Part shown: in pieces, positions 52,653-61,513 of the stretch
How the letters are laid out: every line of letters begins with the position of its first letter
How positions within the stretch are numbered: the first letter of the stretch is position 1
Origin: Cardiobacterium hominis
GTDB taxonomy: Bacteria > Pseudomonadota > Gammaproteobacteria > Cardiobacteriales > Cardiobacteriaceae
Assembly: GCF_900637305.1 (NCBI RefSeq)
Contig: NZ_LR134365.1
Span: 1,476,001 to 1,540,000, forward strand
Reading direction: 5' to 3'
Length of the DNA: 64,000 bases
The notes under the pieces: generated by a model
What the model was told of the DNA's origin: nothing
The model's database searches: none
Seen by the model: the letters and a program-made list of their open reading frames with translations, nothing else
Translations under genes and position numbers: made by a program

Positions 52653-53422
52653 CAGGCGCTCCGGGCGGCGCCGGTTTCTTCGCCGCGGAAGTCGGCATAG
52701 CCTTTTTCTTCCAGTTGCAGCGCCAGCGTTTTGTCGCCGCTTTCGACGATTTCGCCATTGACCAGCACGTGCACGTAGTCCGGCACGATGTATTCGAGCA
52801 GGCGCTGGTAGTGGGTGATGACCATGAAGCTGCGCTTGGCGTCGCGCAGGGCGTTCACGCCGTCGGAGACGACGCGCAGCGCGTCGATGTCCAGGCCGGA
52901 GTCGGTTTCGTCCAGCACCGCCAGACGCGGCTCAAGCACCGCCATTTGCATGATTTCATTGCGTTTTTTCTCACCGCCGGAGAAGCCGACATTGACCGCG
53001 CGCGAGAGGAAACTGTCGTGCATTTTGACGCTTTTCATGCGGTTCTGGAGCAGTTCGTAGAATTCCATTGCGTCCATTTCGCCCTTGCCTTCGTAGGCGC
53101 GCTTGGCGTTTACCGCTGCTTTCAGGAAGTAGAGGTTGCTGACGCCGGGGATTTCTACCGGGTACTGGAAGGCGAGGAAAATCCCGGCGCAGGCGCGCTC
53201 GTCCGGCTCCATTTCCAGCAAATCCTTGCCGTCGTAGCTGATGCTGCCTTCGGTGATGACGTAGCCCTCGCGCCCGGCGATGACGTTCGCCAGCGTCGAT
53301 TTGCCGGAGCCGTTCGGCCCCATGATGGCGTGCACTTCGCCCGCGCCGATGCGCAGATTGACGCCGTTCAGGATTTTTTTGCCTTCTTCGGTGGCGACGT
53401 GCAGGTTGTGGATTTCTAGCAT
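52652..53422 (-). CDS. sufC: Fe-S cluster assembly ATPase SufC
   Basis: 256 residues, an ABC-type ATPase. Walker A GPNGSGKSTL (about residue 36), signature SGGEKKRNEIMQM and Walker B LAVLDETDSGLDIDAL are intact. It powers the SufBC2D scaffold. The start at 53422 follows AAGGAA; a longer frame to 53494 is not supported. In typical operons sufC directly follows sufB; here 2.2 kb with three other genes intervenes. Confidence 0.96.
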   Translation of the reverse strand: MLEIHNLHVATEEGKKILNGVNLRIGAGEVHAIMGPNGSGKSTLANVIAGREGYVITEGSISYDGKDLLEMEPDERACAGIFLAFQYPVEIPGVSNLYFLKAAVNAKRAYEGKGEMDAMEFYELLQNRMKSVKMHDSFLSRAVNVGFSGGEKKRNEIMQMAVLEPRLAVLDETDSGLDIDALRVVSDGVNALRDAKRSFMVITHYQRLLEYIVPDYVHVLVNGEIVESGDKTLALQLEEKGYADFRGEETGAARSA

Positions 53423-53463
53423 GGGTGTTTCCTTGTTTTGATTTTGAAGCGGGGTCTTTCGGT

Positions 53464-53487
53464 AGGTCGGGCATTTATGCCCGACCT
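53464..53487. repeat. Perfect AGGTCGGGCAT palindrome
   Basis: AGGTCGGGCAT and ATGCCCGACCT, 11 bp each with a TT loop, between sufC and the MORN-type gene. No U-run; a repeat or a weak terminator. Confidence 0.7.
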
Positions 53488-53494
53488 GCGCCAC

Positions 53495-54151
53495 TCAGGA
53501 TTTGCGCCGGGATCTTTTCGCAGTAGCGCGCGGTTGGCTGCCGGGGGTGATTTCCTGCACGCTCTCGGCGTCGCCGTTGGCGTCAAACCGGATGATTCTC
53601 ACGAGGTTGCCCTGTTCGTCGTAATCACGCTCCTCGCCGCAGGTTTCGCCATTGCAGTAGGTCATGTCGCTTCTCAGCGTGCCGTTTGGGTGGTAGAACT
53701 GAACGGCGCCGTTCAGTTCGTCGTTTTGGTAATACATGACGCTTTTGATGCTGCCGTCCGGGTAGAAAGAGCTGCTTTTGCCTTCCTTTTTGCCGTTGTG
53801 GTAGTTGGTGATTCTTTGGGGGGTGCCGTCGGGGTAGCTGCTGACCATAAGGTCGTCAAATTCTCCGGCGGCGTTGGTGCTGTATGAATTGCCTGCGAGC
53901 CCGGGGCGGGTGTCGGCGCAGAGTTTGCCGCCTTCTGCACGGGCGGTGCAGTTGTGGGTCGGCGGTGGCGGTGGCGGCGGGATGTACATTGGTTCGGGTT
54001 CGACGTAGGTGTTGTTGCCGTATCCGTCAGGATTGCGCGGGCCAATGCCGTATGGGCCGCATTGCCCTGAGCCTGCGGGGTCATAACAGGCCCAGGCGAC
54101 GGGGCTGGCAAGGGCAAGCACGAGTGTCAGGATTGTGGTTTGTTTGATCAT
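53495..54151 (-). CDS. Exported MORN-repeat protein (YwqK-like)
   Basis: 218 residues. A signal peptide (TTILTLVLALASPVAWA) and a poly-proline stretch (about 55-65) are followed by four to five MORN-type repeats of about 20 residues: SSYPDGTPQRITNYHNGKKEG, SSFYPDGSIKSVMYYQNDELNG, QFYHPNGTLRSDMTY, YDEQGNLVRIIRFDANGDAE (each copy shortened). Such YwqK-like proteins are sometimes labelled antitoxins, without proof here. Several cysteines suggest periplasmic disulfides. It is one of three genes interrupting sufB-sufC. Its first 66 bases and upstream region are duplicated at 54314-54379. Confidence 0.8.
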   Translation of the reverse strand: MIKQTTILTLVLALASPVAWACYDPAGSGQCGPYGIGPRNPDGYGNNTYVEPEPMYIPPPPPPPTHNCTARAEGGKLCADTRPGLAGNSYSTNAAGEFDDLMVSSYPDGTPQRITNYHNGKKEGKSSSFYPDGSIKSVMYYQNDELNGAVQFYHPNGTLRSDMTYCNGETCGEERDYDEQGNLVRIIRFDANGDAESVQEITPGSQPRATAKRSRRKS

Positions 54152-54187
54152 CGGGTTTCCTTGTGTTTTTGAGGTTAGGGATTGGTT
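54122..54187. repeat. 66-bp direct repeat, copy A
   Basis: Identical to 54314-54379. Copy A spans the start of the MORN gene (its first ten codons) and about 36 bases upstream. Confidence 0.97.
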
Positions 54188-54235
54188 TACGGGATAGCCA
54201 TAAAACAGGATGGTGCGCCGGGGCGCAGCCCGTGT

Positions 54236-54305
54236 TGTAGGGTGGGGTTTGCCCCACCGTTGAGAACCAAACCGTTTTGTGGTGGTGGGTCAAGACCCAC
54301 CCTAC
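54236..54305. repeat. Pair of GTAGGGTGGGG palindromes between the 66-bp repeats
   Basis: TGTAGGGTGGGGTTTGCCCCACC at about 54236 and GGTGGGTCAAGACCCACCCTAC ending at 54305 are inverted copies of the family seen at 37644, 49828 and 55421. Confidence 0.8.
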
Positions 54306-54313
54306 GAAAGCAG

Positions 54314-54379
54314 GAGTGTCAGGATTGTGGTTTGTTTGATCATCGGGTTTCCTTGTGTTTTTGAGGTTAGGGATTGGTT
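54314..54379. repeat. 66-bp direct repeat, copy B
   Basis: It repeats copy A exactly and encodes the same start (MIKQTTILTL), which then runs into a stop (TAG) inside the adjacent palindrome. This is a dead duplicate of the gene's 5' end. Confidence 0.97.
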
Positions 54380-54394
54380 ATGGGTTTATGGTTT

Positions 54395-54425
54395 TACATA
54401 CGGGGTAGCGACTATGGTGTATGTA
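54395..54425. repeat. TACATAC-N17-GTATGTA element, copy 1
   Basis: Seven-base inverted arms around GGGGTAGCGACTATGGT. It lies between the MORN gene and the stop of the membrane-protein gene. Confidence 0.85.
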
Positions 54426-54436
54426 TATTTTGAGCC

Positions 54437-54904
54437 TCATAAAATGACGTTACTGAGGGAGAAAATAAACTTGGTAAGCCCGAATAGATAAAGAACGCCC
54501 AAAATAATTAGTCCCGCCATAACCCCCGCCAATGTTTCAAGGAAACCTTTTCCAAACGCTTCTTTTGCATTTTCTGCCCGGTATTGTGCAAGTAGTCCGA
54601 TGAGCCAGCCCATAATCCAACTAATCAATATCCAGAAATAGTCGTGAACGCCAAAAATTCTGGAAGACAAATTGAAATGGCTCAACATAAAAAACCAGAA
54701 TAATGCACTGCCACTAAGCGCAACGCCACTCAAGAAATAGGGTTTTGCCCTCAATGCCCAAGCAACCACGATTGGCAACAGCAATCCCGCGAGTAGCGGG
54801 AAATAGGCGCGCATCATATTGAACTGCCCCATCAGCAGGATGGCAATAACAGCAGGCAGGTATAGCGCCAGGGCGATTGATAGATCTATGTTGCGGGCGG
54901 TCAT
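54437..54904 (-). CDS. Four-helix membrane protein, unknown function
   Basis: 155 residues. Hydrophobic helices at about 8-25 (IALALYLPAVIAILLMG), 33-50, 57-75 (LSGSALFWFFMLSHF), 87-105 (YFWILISWIMGWLIGLLA) and 125-150. No recognised motif. Its base composition is less GC-rich than the suf genes around it, suggesting separate origin. It sits between two TACATAC elements inside the suf operon. No function proposed. Confidence 0.7.
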   Translation of the reverse strand: MTARNIDLSIALALYLPAVIAILLMGQFNMMRAYFPLLAGLLLPIVVAWALRAKPYFLSGVALSGSALFWFFMLSHFNLSSRIFGVHDYFWILISWIMGWLIGLLAQYRAENAKEAFGKGFLETLAGVMAGLIILGVLYLFGLTKFIFSLSNVIL

Positions 54905-54951
54905 GGTTGGTTTTCGTGTTCGTCGAGTGAATATTTTGGGTTTACGCTTTA

Positions 54952-54982
54952 TACATACAGGGTAGCGACTAAGGTGTATGTA
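54952..54982. repeat. TACATAC-N17-GTATGTA element, copy 2
   Basis: The core AGGGTAGCGACTAAGGT differs from copy 1 at two positions. It lies between the membrane-protein gene start and the SnoaL-like gene stop. Confidence 0.85.
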
Positions 54983-54988
54983 TATTTG

Positions 54989-55402
54989 TCATGCCTGCTT
55001 CGCCAGCGCCGAGGCTACCAGCATTTGTGTGCCGAACCAGCCCCAGTAGATGCGGTGCTGGCGGATTTTGCCGTCCGCCAGTTCCATCAGTTCGAGGATA
55101 TCGACTTGCTCGCCGTCCGGCGTCTGTCGCGGGTATTCCCACACCAGCAAGTTGCCGCTGGCGAGGTAGCGTCCGTCGCGGTACCAGCGCACCAGTTCGT
55201 TCGGGCGGCGGCGCGTGCCTTCTGCGAGGAAGGCTTCTATTTCCGCGCGTCCGCGCAGCACGCCGCTGGCGCGCGCCATGATGACGGGAACGAGCGGCGA
55301 TTCAAATTCGGCATCGTCGTGGTAGAGGTCAATCAGCGCGGCGGTGTCGCGGTTTTTCGCAGCTGTGTGCCAAGCTTCGTAGATGTGTTGGGCGTCTGTC
55401 AT
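54989..55402 (-). CDS. SnoaL/NTF2-like fold protein
   Basis: 137 residues, a cone-shaped alpha+beta barrel of the NTF2-like superfamily: AQHIYEAWHTAAKNRDTAALIDLYHDDAEFESPL at the N-terminus, GVLRGRAEIEAFLAEG, and VDILELMELADGKIRQHRIYWGWFG at the end. Members are small isomerases, hydrolases or binding proteins; the substrate cannot be told. The start at 55402 is chosen by homology. It is the third accessory gene between sufB and sufC. Confidence 0.8.
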   Translation of the reverse strand: MTDAQHIYEAWHTAAKNRDTAALIDLYHDDAEFESPLVPVIMARASGVLRGRAEIEAFLAEGTRRRPNELVRWYRDGRYLASGNLLVWEYPRQTPDGEQVDILELMELADGKIRQHRIYWGWFGTQMLVASALAKQA

Positions 55403-55420
55403 GGTTTTTTTTCGGGTTTT

Positions 55421-55443
55421 CGTAGGGTGGGGCTTGCCCCACC
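55421..55443. repeat. GTAGGGTGGGGCTTGCCCCACC palindrome
   Basis: Same hairpin family as 37644. It lies about 20 bases upstream of the SnoaL-like gene. Confidence 0.8.
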
Positions 55444-55460
55444 GGCTGCGGTTCACGGTT

Positions 55461-55491
55461 TACATACAGGATGGCGGGGTTGGTGTATGTA
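55461..55491. repeat. TACATAC-N17-GTATGTA element, copy 3
   Basis: Core AGGATGGCGGGGTTGGT, more diverged; arms identical to copies 1 and 2. A degenerate half copy (TTTTACACACAGGGG) follows at about 55584 just before the sufB stop. Confidence 0.8.
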
Positions 55492-55558
55492 AATGGATGC
55501 GGTGTTTTGTTGTTGCACGGTTTGTTTGCTGCCCCACCCCGTCCCGTCCCGGTCGTCG

Positions 55559-55581
55559 CGGTGGGGCAAGCCCCACCCTAC
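55559..55581. repeat. GTAGGGTGGGGC palindrome, inverted copy
   Basis: GGTGGGGCAAGCCCCACCCTAC, inverted relative to 55421, close to the sufB stop codon. Confidence 0.8.
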
Positions 55582-55610
55582 CGTTTTACACACAGGGGAG
55601 AGGGGATGTG

Positions 55611-57053
55611 TTAGCCGACGCTGCCTTCCAGCTTCAGCTCTATCAGCCGCTGTGCTTCGACCGCAAATTCCATCGGCAGTTCCTGGAAGATTTGTTTGCA
55701 GAAGCCATTGACGATGAGGCTGACCGCGTCTTCTTCGGACAGGCCGCGCTGCATGCAGTAGAAAATCTGGTCTTCGCCGATTTTTGCGGTGGTTGCTTCG
55801 TGTTCGACTTGCGCCGTCGGGTTTTGCACCATCAGGTACGGAAAGGTGTGCGCGCCGCAGTCGCTGCCGATGAGGAGCGAGTCGCATTGGGAGAAGTTGC
55901 GCGCACCCGCCGCACCCGGCAGGATTTTGACGAGGCCCCGGTAGGCATTCTGCGCATAGCCGAGCGAGATGCCTTTGGAGATGATGGTCGATTTGGTGTT
56001 TTTGCCGATGTGGATCATTTTCGAGCCGGTATCGGCCTGCTGGTAGTCGCGGGCGAGCGCTACCGAGTAGAACTCGCCGATGCTGTCATCGCCTTTGAGG
56101 ACAACGCCGGGGTATTTCCAGGTAATCGCTGAGCCGGTCTCGACTTGTGTCCAGGAGATTTTGCTGCGCGCGCCTTCGCACAGGCCGCGCTTGGTGACGA
56201 AGTTGTAGATGCCGCCGTTGCCGTCTTTGTCGCCGGGAAACCAGTTCTGCACGGTGGAGTATTTCACCTCCGCGTCTTCGTGGGCGATGATTTCGACGAT
56301 GGCGGCGTGCAGCTGGTGCTCTTCGCGTTTCGGCGCGGTGCAGCCTTCGAGGTAGGAGACGTAAGCGCCTTTATCGGCGATGATGAGGGTGCGCTCAAAC
56401 TGGCCGGTGTTGGCGGCGTTGATGCGGAAGTAGGTGGAGAGTTCCATCGGGCAGCGCACGCCGGGCGGGATGTAGCAAAACGAGCCATCGCTGAAGACGG
56501 CGGAGTTGAGCGCGGCGAAGTAGTTATCGTCCATGCGCACCACCGAGCCGAGGTATTTGCGCACCAGTTCGGGGTGTTCGCGCACTGCTTCGGAGAAGGC
56601 GCAGAAGATGATGCCTTCTTTGCCAAGGCGGTCTTTGAAGCTGGTGGCGACCGAGACGGAGTCAAAGACGGCATCAACCGCAACGCCGGCAAGCATTTCC
56701 CGCTCTTGCAGCGGGATGCCGAGTTTTTCGTAGGTGCGCAGCAGTTCGGGATCGACTTCGTCCAGCGATTTGGGGCCGTCTTTCTGGGTTTTTGGCGCGG
56801 AGTAGTAGGAGATGGCCTGGTAGTCGATGGGTTTGATGTTGAGGTGTCCCCAGTCGGGCTGTTCCAGGGTCAGCCAGTGGCGGTAGGCAGCGAGGCGGAA
56901 TTCACGCAGCCAATCCGGCTCGTTTTTCATGCGCGAGATGTGCACGATGACGTTTTCGTCAAGGCCGGGCGGCAGGGTTTCTTGTTCGATGTGGGTTTCA
57001 AAGCCGTACTGGTATTCGGTTTCGGCAATTTTTTTCAGTTCTTCGTTGCTCAT
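55611..57053 (-). CDS. sufB: Fe-S cluster assembly scaffold subunit SufB
   Basis: 480 residues (E. coli 495). Main scaffold on which the nascent cluster forms. [38 protein letters not shown] (in parts) contains the functional Cys of the SufB/SufD interface; [20 protein letters not shown] and [21 protein letters not shown] are other family blocks. Its ATG overlaps the regulator's stop by four bases. Downstream the expected sufC is displaced by three unrelated genes and several repeats. Confidence 0.97.
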   Translation of the reverse strand: MSNEELKKIAETEYQYGFETHIEQETLPPGLDENVIVHISRMKNEPDWLREFRLAAYRHWLTLEQPDWGHLNIKPIDYQAISYYSAPKTQKDGPKSLDEVDPELLRTYEKLGIPLQEREMLAGVAVDAVFDSVSVATSFKDRLGKEGIIFCAFSEAVREHPELVRKYLGSVVRMDDNYFAALNSAVFSDGSFCYIPPGVRCPMELSTYFRINAANTGQFERTLIIADKGAYVSYLEGCTAPKREEHQLHAAIVEIIAHEDAEVKYSTVQNWFPGDKDGNGGIYNFVTKRGLCEGARSKISWTQVETGSAITWKYPGVVLKGDDSIGEFYSVALARDYQQADTGSKMIHIGKNTKSTIISKGISLGYAQNAYRGLVKILPGAAGARNFSQCDSLLIGSDCGAHTFPYLMVQNPTAQVEHEATTAKIGEDQIFYCMQRGLSEEDAVSLIVNGFCKQIFQELPMEFAVEAQRLIELKLEGSVG

Positions 57054-57517
57054 GAGGCTTCTTGTTTGAGGTCGTTATGTTCGGGGAATTTCAGGGTGCG
57101 TTCGTGTTGGCGACGCTCAAAGCGCTGCATGTCGGCCAGCGTTTTCGCCGCCAGCATGGCGCGGATGTCGTCGTTCAGTTCTTGCCAGAAGGGGCTGAAC
57201 TGGCAGTGCTCGGCCAGCGCGCAGTTGGTCTCGCCATTTGTACATTCGACCAGCTCCGGCCCGCCTTCGATGGCTTCGACCACGTCCAGCGCGGTCACGC
57301 TTTCCGCCGCGCGCGCCAGCTGGTAGCCGCCGTGTGCGCCACGGATGGATTCGAGGATGCCTTGCTGGGTCAGGCGTTTCAAAACTTTGCCGGACATCGG
57401 CACGGCAATGCGCGCTTCTTTGGCAAGGGTCGCGGTATTGCGCGCCGCGCCCTCGGCAGACAAGATGGCGCCGAGCAGCAGGAAGGCGTATTCGCTTTCT
57501 TTGGTGATGCGCAGCAT
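57050..57517 (-). CDS. Rrf2-family SUF regulator
   Basis: 155 residues. A winged-helix Rrf2 protein: [46 protein letters not shown] is the recognition region, and [14 protein letters not shown] supplies three cysteines for an Fe-S cluster as in IscR and the SUF-specific regulators. It probably senses cluster status and represses the operon it heads. The gene overlaps sufB by four bases. Confidence 0.92.
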   Translation of the reverse strand: MLRITKESEYAFLLLGAILSAEGAARNTATLAKEARIAVPMSGKVLKRLTQQGILESIRGAHGGYQLARAAESVTALDVVEAIEGGPELVECTNGETNCALAEHCQFSPFWQELNDDIRAMLAAKTLADMQRFERRQHERTLKFPEHNDLKQEAS

Positions 57518-57544
57518 GGTTGCTCCAATCAGAACGGGGCGGGT

Positions 57545-57573
57545 ACTTTATGCCTTTTGCCCGGTGCGCGCAA
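57545..57573 (-). promoter_or_regulatory. Promoter of the suf operon
   Basis: On the minus strand TTGCGC (57568-57573), 17 bases and TAAAGT (57545-57550), 28 bases before the regulator's ATG. Confidence 0.6.
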
Positions 57574-57597
57574 GGGGATGGTGCAGAAAAACTGGCG

Positions 57598-59595
57598 TTA
57601 TAAGCGGATTCGTTTTAGCAAACTCAACAGTTGCGAAGCGTTATCATCCTCGCGGTAACGCAGCGATTCGTAGAGGGTCGCCGCCTCCAGCAGTCTGTCC
57701 GCTTGTTTTCCCTCGACTTCTTTGGCAATGCGTCGGAAGAACACCGCCACCGATTCGGCAGTCGCCTTGCTGTAGCCGCGTTTTTCCCATGCCGCCAGTT
57801 TGCGCCGCAAGGCACGGGCGACGGCATCGTCGTCGCTGCGCGGGCGGCGCGTCCACAGCCAGTAGAGCAGCGCGCTGCCGACGCCAAGCAGGATGAGCAA
57901 GACGAATATCAACGCGGCCGAGCCGAAGGTTTGCAGGCCGAGGCTTTGCAGCAGGCTGTTTTGTTGATCGCGGTCGAGGTCGATGACCCAGTCCTGCCAG
58001 AAGGCCTGCGTCGCGTCCATCGCGCTGCGCAGCCAGGCAACGGCGCCGAGGTTTTCGGCGATGCGCGTGCTGAAGGCGCGGCTGTCTTCACCGGCGGTCA
58101 GTACGCCGCCGGAGAGTTGTCCTTGCAGGATGCGGTTCGGGGCGACGGCGGCAGTCGGGTCGAAGCGCACCCAGCCTTCGCCATCCAGCCACAGCTCTGC
58201 CCAGGCGTGTGCCGATTCTTCGCGCACTACCCAGTCGCCGTTGAGCGGGTTGCGCGCGCCGCCCTGATAGCCGATGACGACCCGCGCCGGAATGCCGACG
58301 CTGCGCGCGGCGAGCACCATCGCGTTGGTGTAATGCTCGCAGAAGCCGATGCGGTCGCGGAAAAGGAAGGTTTCTGGATTGCCCGCGCCGGGTGGCGGTT
58401 CGAGTGAGTAGTAGAATTCTTCCTCGCGCAGCCGTTTGAGGAAGCCTTCGGCGAAACCGCGTGCGCTGTTGCCGTTCTCCTGGAGCAGGCGTTGCGCCAG
58501 TCCCTGCGTTTGCGGGATGGTCAGACCGGGCGGCAGTTGCAGCGCGTCTTCCCGGTCGCGACGCGACAGTTCGTCGTCGGTGCGGAAATCCAGCGCCGAG
58601 GCGAGGCTGAAGCGGTTGGCGACGACGCCGCGCGCCGTCCGCGGCATGGCAATCTGGAAGGCGCTGCCAAGTGGCGTGTCCGGCGGCAGTTGCAGCGGCA
58701 AATCGAGCGCGGGCAGCCATTTCAGCCCGGCCTTCACCGGCGTCAGCTCGTAATGCACGACGCTGTCTTTTTGATAGGTATAGGGCGCCGGGCCACGGAA
58801 CAGGTCGCCGCGCCGTTGCAGCCACTGCTTGCCGTCAAAATGCCACAGCACCGGGCCGCGCCAGTACAGCTTGCGGCTGTCCGGCACCTTGTCGCCGGCG
58901 AAACGCACGCGGAAGGCGATTTCATTGGACTGCGCCAGCGAGGAGAGATCGTCCATGCGCATCTCGTCCGGCAGACCGGTCACGGCGCCTTTGCCCTGCT
59001 GCGGCATGCCCCACAGCGGCTGGATGCGCGGAAAGAGGAAAAACATCGCCGCCGCAAACGGCAGGGCGATGAGCAAGAGGCGCAACATGTCGCGCCAGCG
59101 GGCGAACTGCACCCGCGCCCGCCCCAGCTGTTCAAAGCGCACCAGCCCATGCACGCTGATGGCCAGCGCAAAGAGCAAATAGAGAAAAATCAGGATGGAC
59201 TGCGAGAACATCAAAAACGCCAGCATCAGCAGCGTTTCCAGCAAAAAGAGTACATGCACGTCGCGGCGGTTGCGCGACTCCAGCAGCTTGCAGACGCTCA
59301 TCGTCACGAGCAGCGCGACAAACGACAGCGTCAGCCCAAGCGTGCGCAACTGCCCGTAAATCACCATGCCGCCGATGAGCATCAGGCCGAGGGCGGCGGT
59401 AATCGCCAGGCGCTCGTCAGCGCGGACAATGGCGACGAACTTCAGCGCCAGGGCGACCGCCAGCAGCACTGCCAGCAACGACGGCAAAAAGAAAAACAGC
59501 GGCAACGCCACCAGCGTAAACGTCGCGGTAATGCGCCGCCATTCGCGCGGCTCAAGGCGGTCCTGATACGCCTGCGCGCTCACCCAGCGGATCAT
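57598..59595 (-). CDS. Membrane transglutaminase-like protein, TgpA type
   Basis: 665 residues. Six hydrophobic helices in residues 20-190, then a periplasmic transglutaminase-like domain with catalytic Cys419 (RIGFCEHYTNAMV), His463 (SAHAWAELW) and Asp479 (VRFDPTAA), one further transmembrane helix near 560-580 and a DUF4129-like cytoplasmic tail. Pseudomonas TgpA has the same layout and is essential there. Its role in the envelope is unresolved. Third gene of moxR-DUF58-tgpA; its ATG overlaps the DUF58 stop by four bases. Confidence 0.9.
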   Translation of the reverse strand: MIRWVSAQAYQDRLEPREWRRITATFTLVALPLFFFLPSLLAVLLAVALALKFVAIVRADERLAITAALGLMLIGGMVIYGQLRTLGLTLSFVALLVTMSVCKLLESRNRRDVHVLFLLETLLMLAFLMFSQSILIFLYLLFALAISVHGLVRFEQLGRARVQFARWRDMLRLLLIALPFAAAMFFLFPRIQPLWGMPQQGKGAVTGLPDEMRMDDLSSLAQSNEIAFRVRFAGDKVPDSRKLYWRGPVLWHFDGKQWLQRRGDLFRGPAPYTYQKDSVVHYELTPVKAGLKWLPALDLPLQLPPDTPLGSAFQIAMPRTARGVVANRFSLASALDFRTDDELSRRDREDALQLPPGLTIPQTQGLAQRLLQENGNSARGFAEGFLKRLREEEFYYSLEPPPGAGNPETFLFRDRIGFCEHYTNAMVLAARSVGIPARVVIGYQGGARNPLNGDWVVREESAHAWAELWLDGEGWVRFDPTAAVAPNRILQGQLSGGVLTAGEDSRAFSTRIAENLGAVAWLRSAMDATQAFWQDWVIDLDRDQQNSLLQSLGLQTFGSAALIFVLLILLGVGSALLYWLWTRRPRSDDDAVARALRRKLAAWEKRGYSKATAESVAVFFRRIAKEVEGKQADRLLEAATLYESLRYREDDNASQLLSLLKRIRL

Positions 59596-60539
59596 GCGCC
59601 ACCCCCAAACAGCGCCAGCGCGCGCAAGCAGGTCTCGCGCTGCTCGCGCCCGTGGCCAAAATCAAAAAAAGCATCCGGCAGGCGCAGCGCATAAGAAAGC
59701 CCCTGCGCCTCCGCCTCGACAATCCATTTGGCCAGCTGCGACAGGCGCTGCTCCGTGCCACCGGCGAGCGCGGCGAAATCCAGCAACACCCGCGGTGCGC
59801 CTTCACCGGCAAACTGCTTCAAGAGCAATTCGCCACGTCCGGCACGCTTCCAGGCGACGCGCGAGAGCGAATCGCCCAGCACATACGGGCGCAAGCCGGA
59901 CAACTCATCATCGCCCGCCGTCGCCCCCTGCGCCTTGCCCGCCCCGGCCGCCGCCTGCCACGGCAGCGGCAAATCGCCCGCCGGACGCGGATAAACCAGC
60001 ACGCGCGCGTCCAGCCACAGCCACGCCCAAGTGACGAACGCGCCGAGCGGATGCGTGCAGAACACCTCAATCGGCGCCATCACGTGCCAGCCGCGTTGCC
60101 ACGTCGTCTCGCGCAGCACCACCAGCGCCGTTGCCCCGGCGCGCAATTCATCGCTCACCGCGCGCTGCTCGTCGTTGCGCACATGCACCAGCCCGCGTTC
60201 GCGGCCGTCACTTTCCACCACCGTCAGCGTAAACGACGCCTCGTCGCCCGCCCACACCGGCGCGCCGCCCTGCGCGGCAAACGCCAGCCCGGCGAGCTGT
60301 CCGGCAGTAATCGTCCCGCCGAGCAAAAACACCGAAAAAGCCAAAAACGTCAAGGCATAGCCCAGATTCAACTGATGATTGGCCGACCAGACGAACATCA
60401 CCGCCAGCACCGCCAAAAACGCCAGCCCGAAGCGCGTCGGCACCACCGGCATGCGCAACACCGACGGCAACAACCGCGAGCCGACCGCCTCCCGCTGCCG
60501 CGCCCGCCAATACGCGCGCGCCCTGTCCTCAATCGCCAT
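59592..60539 (-). CDS. DUF58 domain protein
   Basis: 315 residues. Two hydrophobic helices near residues 36-80 are followed by a DUF58 (von Willebrand A-like) region with GDELSGLRPYVLGDSLSRVAWKRAGRGELLLKQF pattern (GDDELSGLRPY in this protein). These proteins partner MoxR ATPases, probably as assembly adaptors at the inner membrane. It overlaps moxR by one base and tgpA by four, so the three are translated as a unit. Confidence 0.88.
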   Translation of the reverse strand: MAIEDRARAYWRARQREAVGSRLLPSVLRMPVVPTRFGLAFLAVLAVMFVWSANHQLNLGYALTFLAFSVFLLGGTITAGQLAGLAFAAQGGAPVWAGDEASFTLTVVESDGRERGLVHVRNDEQRAVSDELRAGATALVVLRETTWQRGWHVMAPIEVFCTHPLGAFVTWAWLWLDARVLVYPRPAGDLPLPWQAAAGAGKAQGATAGDDELSGLRPYVLGDSLSRVAWKRAGRGELLLKQFAGEGAPRVLLDFAALAGGTEQRLSQLAKWIVEAEAQGLSYALRLPDAFFDFGHGREQRETCLRALALFGGGA

Positions 60540-61483
60540 TACAACGGCACCGCCACCTGACCGAGCACCCGCGCAAGCGCCGCCTGATGCCCCTCACTAT
60601 CCGCATGCACCGAGCGCAGCCGGTGCCAGGCGACCGCCGGAAACACCTTCTGCACAAACTCCGGCAACACCGCCGACTCACCGCGCAACAGCGCATACGC
60701 CTGCGCCGCCCGCACCAGCGCCAGCCCGCCGCGCGTCGAAAGCCCGTGGACAAAATCGCCGCTGGTGCGCGTGTACGCCAACAACTTCTGCACATACTGC
60801 GCCAGCGCTTCCGACACCACCACCTGCGCCGTCGCCTGCTGCAACGCCAGCACTTCCTCGCGGGACAGCACCGGTTTAGCTGCGGCGAGCATCGCCTCGC
60901 GCGACACCCCGCGCAAAATCTCCGCCTCGCGCGCCGCGGTGGGATAACCGAGCGACAGACGCATCAAAAAACGATCGAGCTGCGACTCCGGCAGAGCAAA
61001 CGTGCCAATCTGCTCCAGCGGATTCTGCGTGGCAATCACAAAAAACGGTGACGGCAGGCGGTGCGTTTGCCGGTCAAGCGACACCTGCCGCTCCTCCATC
61101 GCCTCCAAAAGCGCCGACTGACTCTTGGGCGACGCGCGGTTAATCTCATCGGCGAGCAACAACTGCGTAAACACCGGCCCCTGATGAAAAACCAGCGTCT
61201 GCGCGGCCGCATCCAGCGTCGAAAAACCAATGACATCCGCCGGCAACAAATCGGAGGTGAACTGAATACGGCGAAAATCCAGGCCGAGCGTCGCGGCAAA
61301 GGCTTTCGCGAGCGTCGTCTTGCCCGCGCCGGGCAAATCCTCGAGCAACAAATGCCCGCGTGCGAGCAGACAGGCGACCGAGAGCGCAATCACCTCCTGC
61401 TTGCCGACGACAATCGACGCAAGCTGATTGAGCGCCTGATGCAGCTTCTGCCGCAACTCCGCAGATAAAACCGTTGATGACAT
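60539..61483 (-). CDS. MoxR-type AAA+ ATPase
   Basis: 314 residues. Walker A EDLPGAGKTTLAKAFA, Walker B VFTQLLLADEINRASPKSQSALLEAMEER in parts, and sensor ATQNPLEQIGTFALPESQLDRFLMR are intact. MoxR AAA+ proteins act as chaperones for DUF58/VWA partners. The start at 61483 has a near-perfect AAGGAGG site; a longer frame is a shadow. First gene of the operon. Confidence 0.94.
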   Translation of the reverse strand: MSSTVLSAELRQKLHQALNQLASIVVGKQEVIALSVACLLARGHLLLEDLPGAGKTTLAKAFAATLGLDFRRIQFTSDLLPADVIGFSTLDAAAQTLVFHQGPVFTQLLLADEINRASPKSQSALLEAMEERQVSLDRQTHRLPSPFFVIATQNPLEQIGTFALPESQLDRFLMRLSLGYPTAAREAEILRGVSREAMLAAAKPVLSREEVLALQQATAQVVVSEALAQYVQKLLAYTRTSGDFVHGLSTRGGLALVRAAQAYALLRGESAVLPEFVQKVFPAVAWHRLRSVHADSEGHQAALARVLGQVAVPL

Positions 61484-61513
61484 GGAACCTCCTTGCAAAA
61501 AATCCGTGCGGGA

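Noticed and set aside
54395..55491. Integron attC sites or a CRISPR array for the TACATAC repeats
   Set aside because: No integrase, no attC core sites, spacing about 500 bases with genes between copies, and arms differ from known attC boxes.
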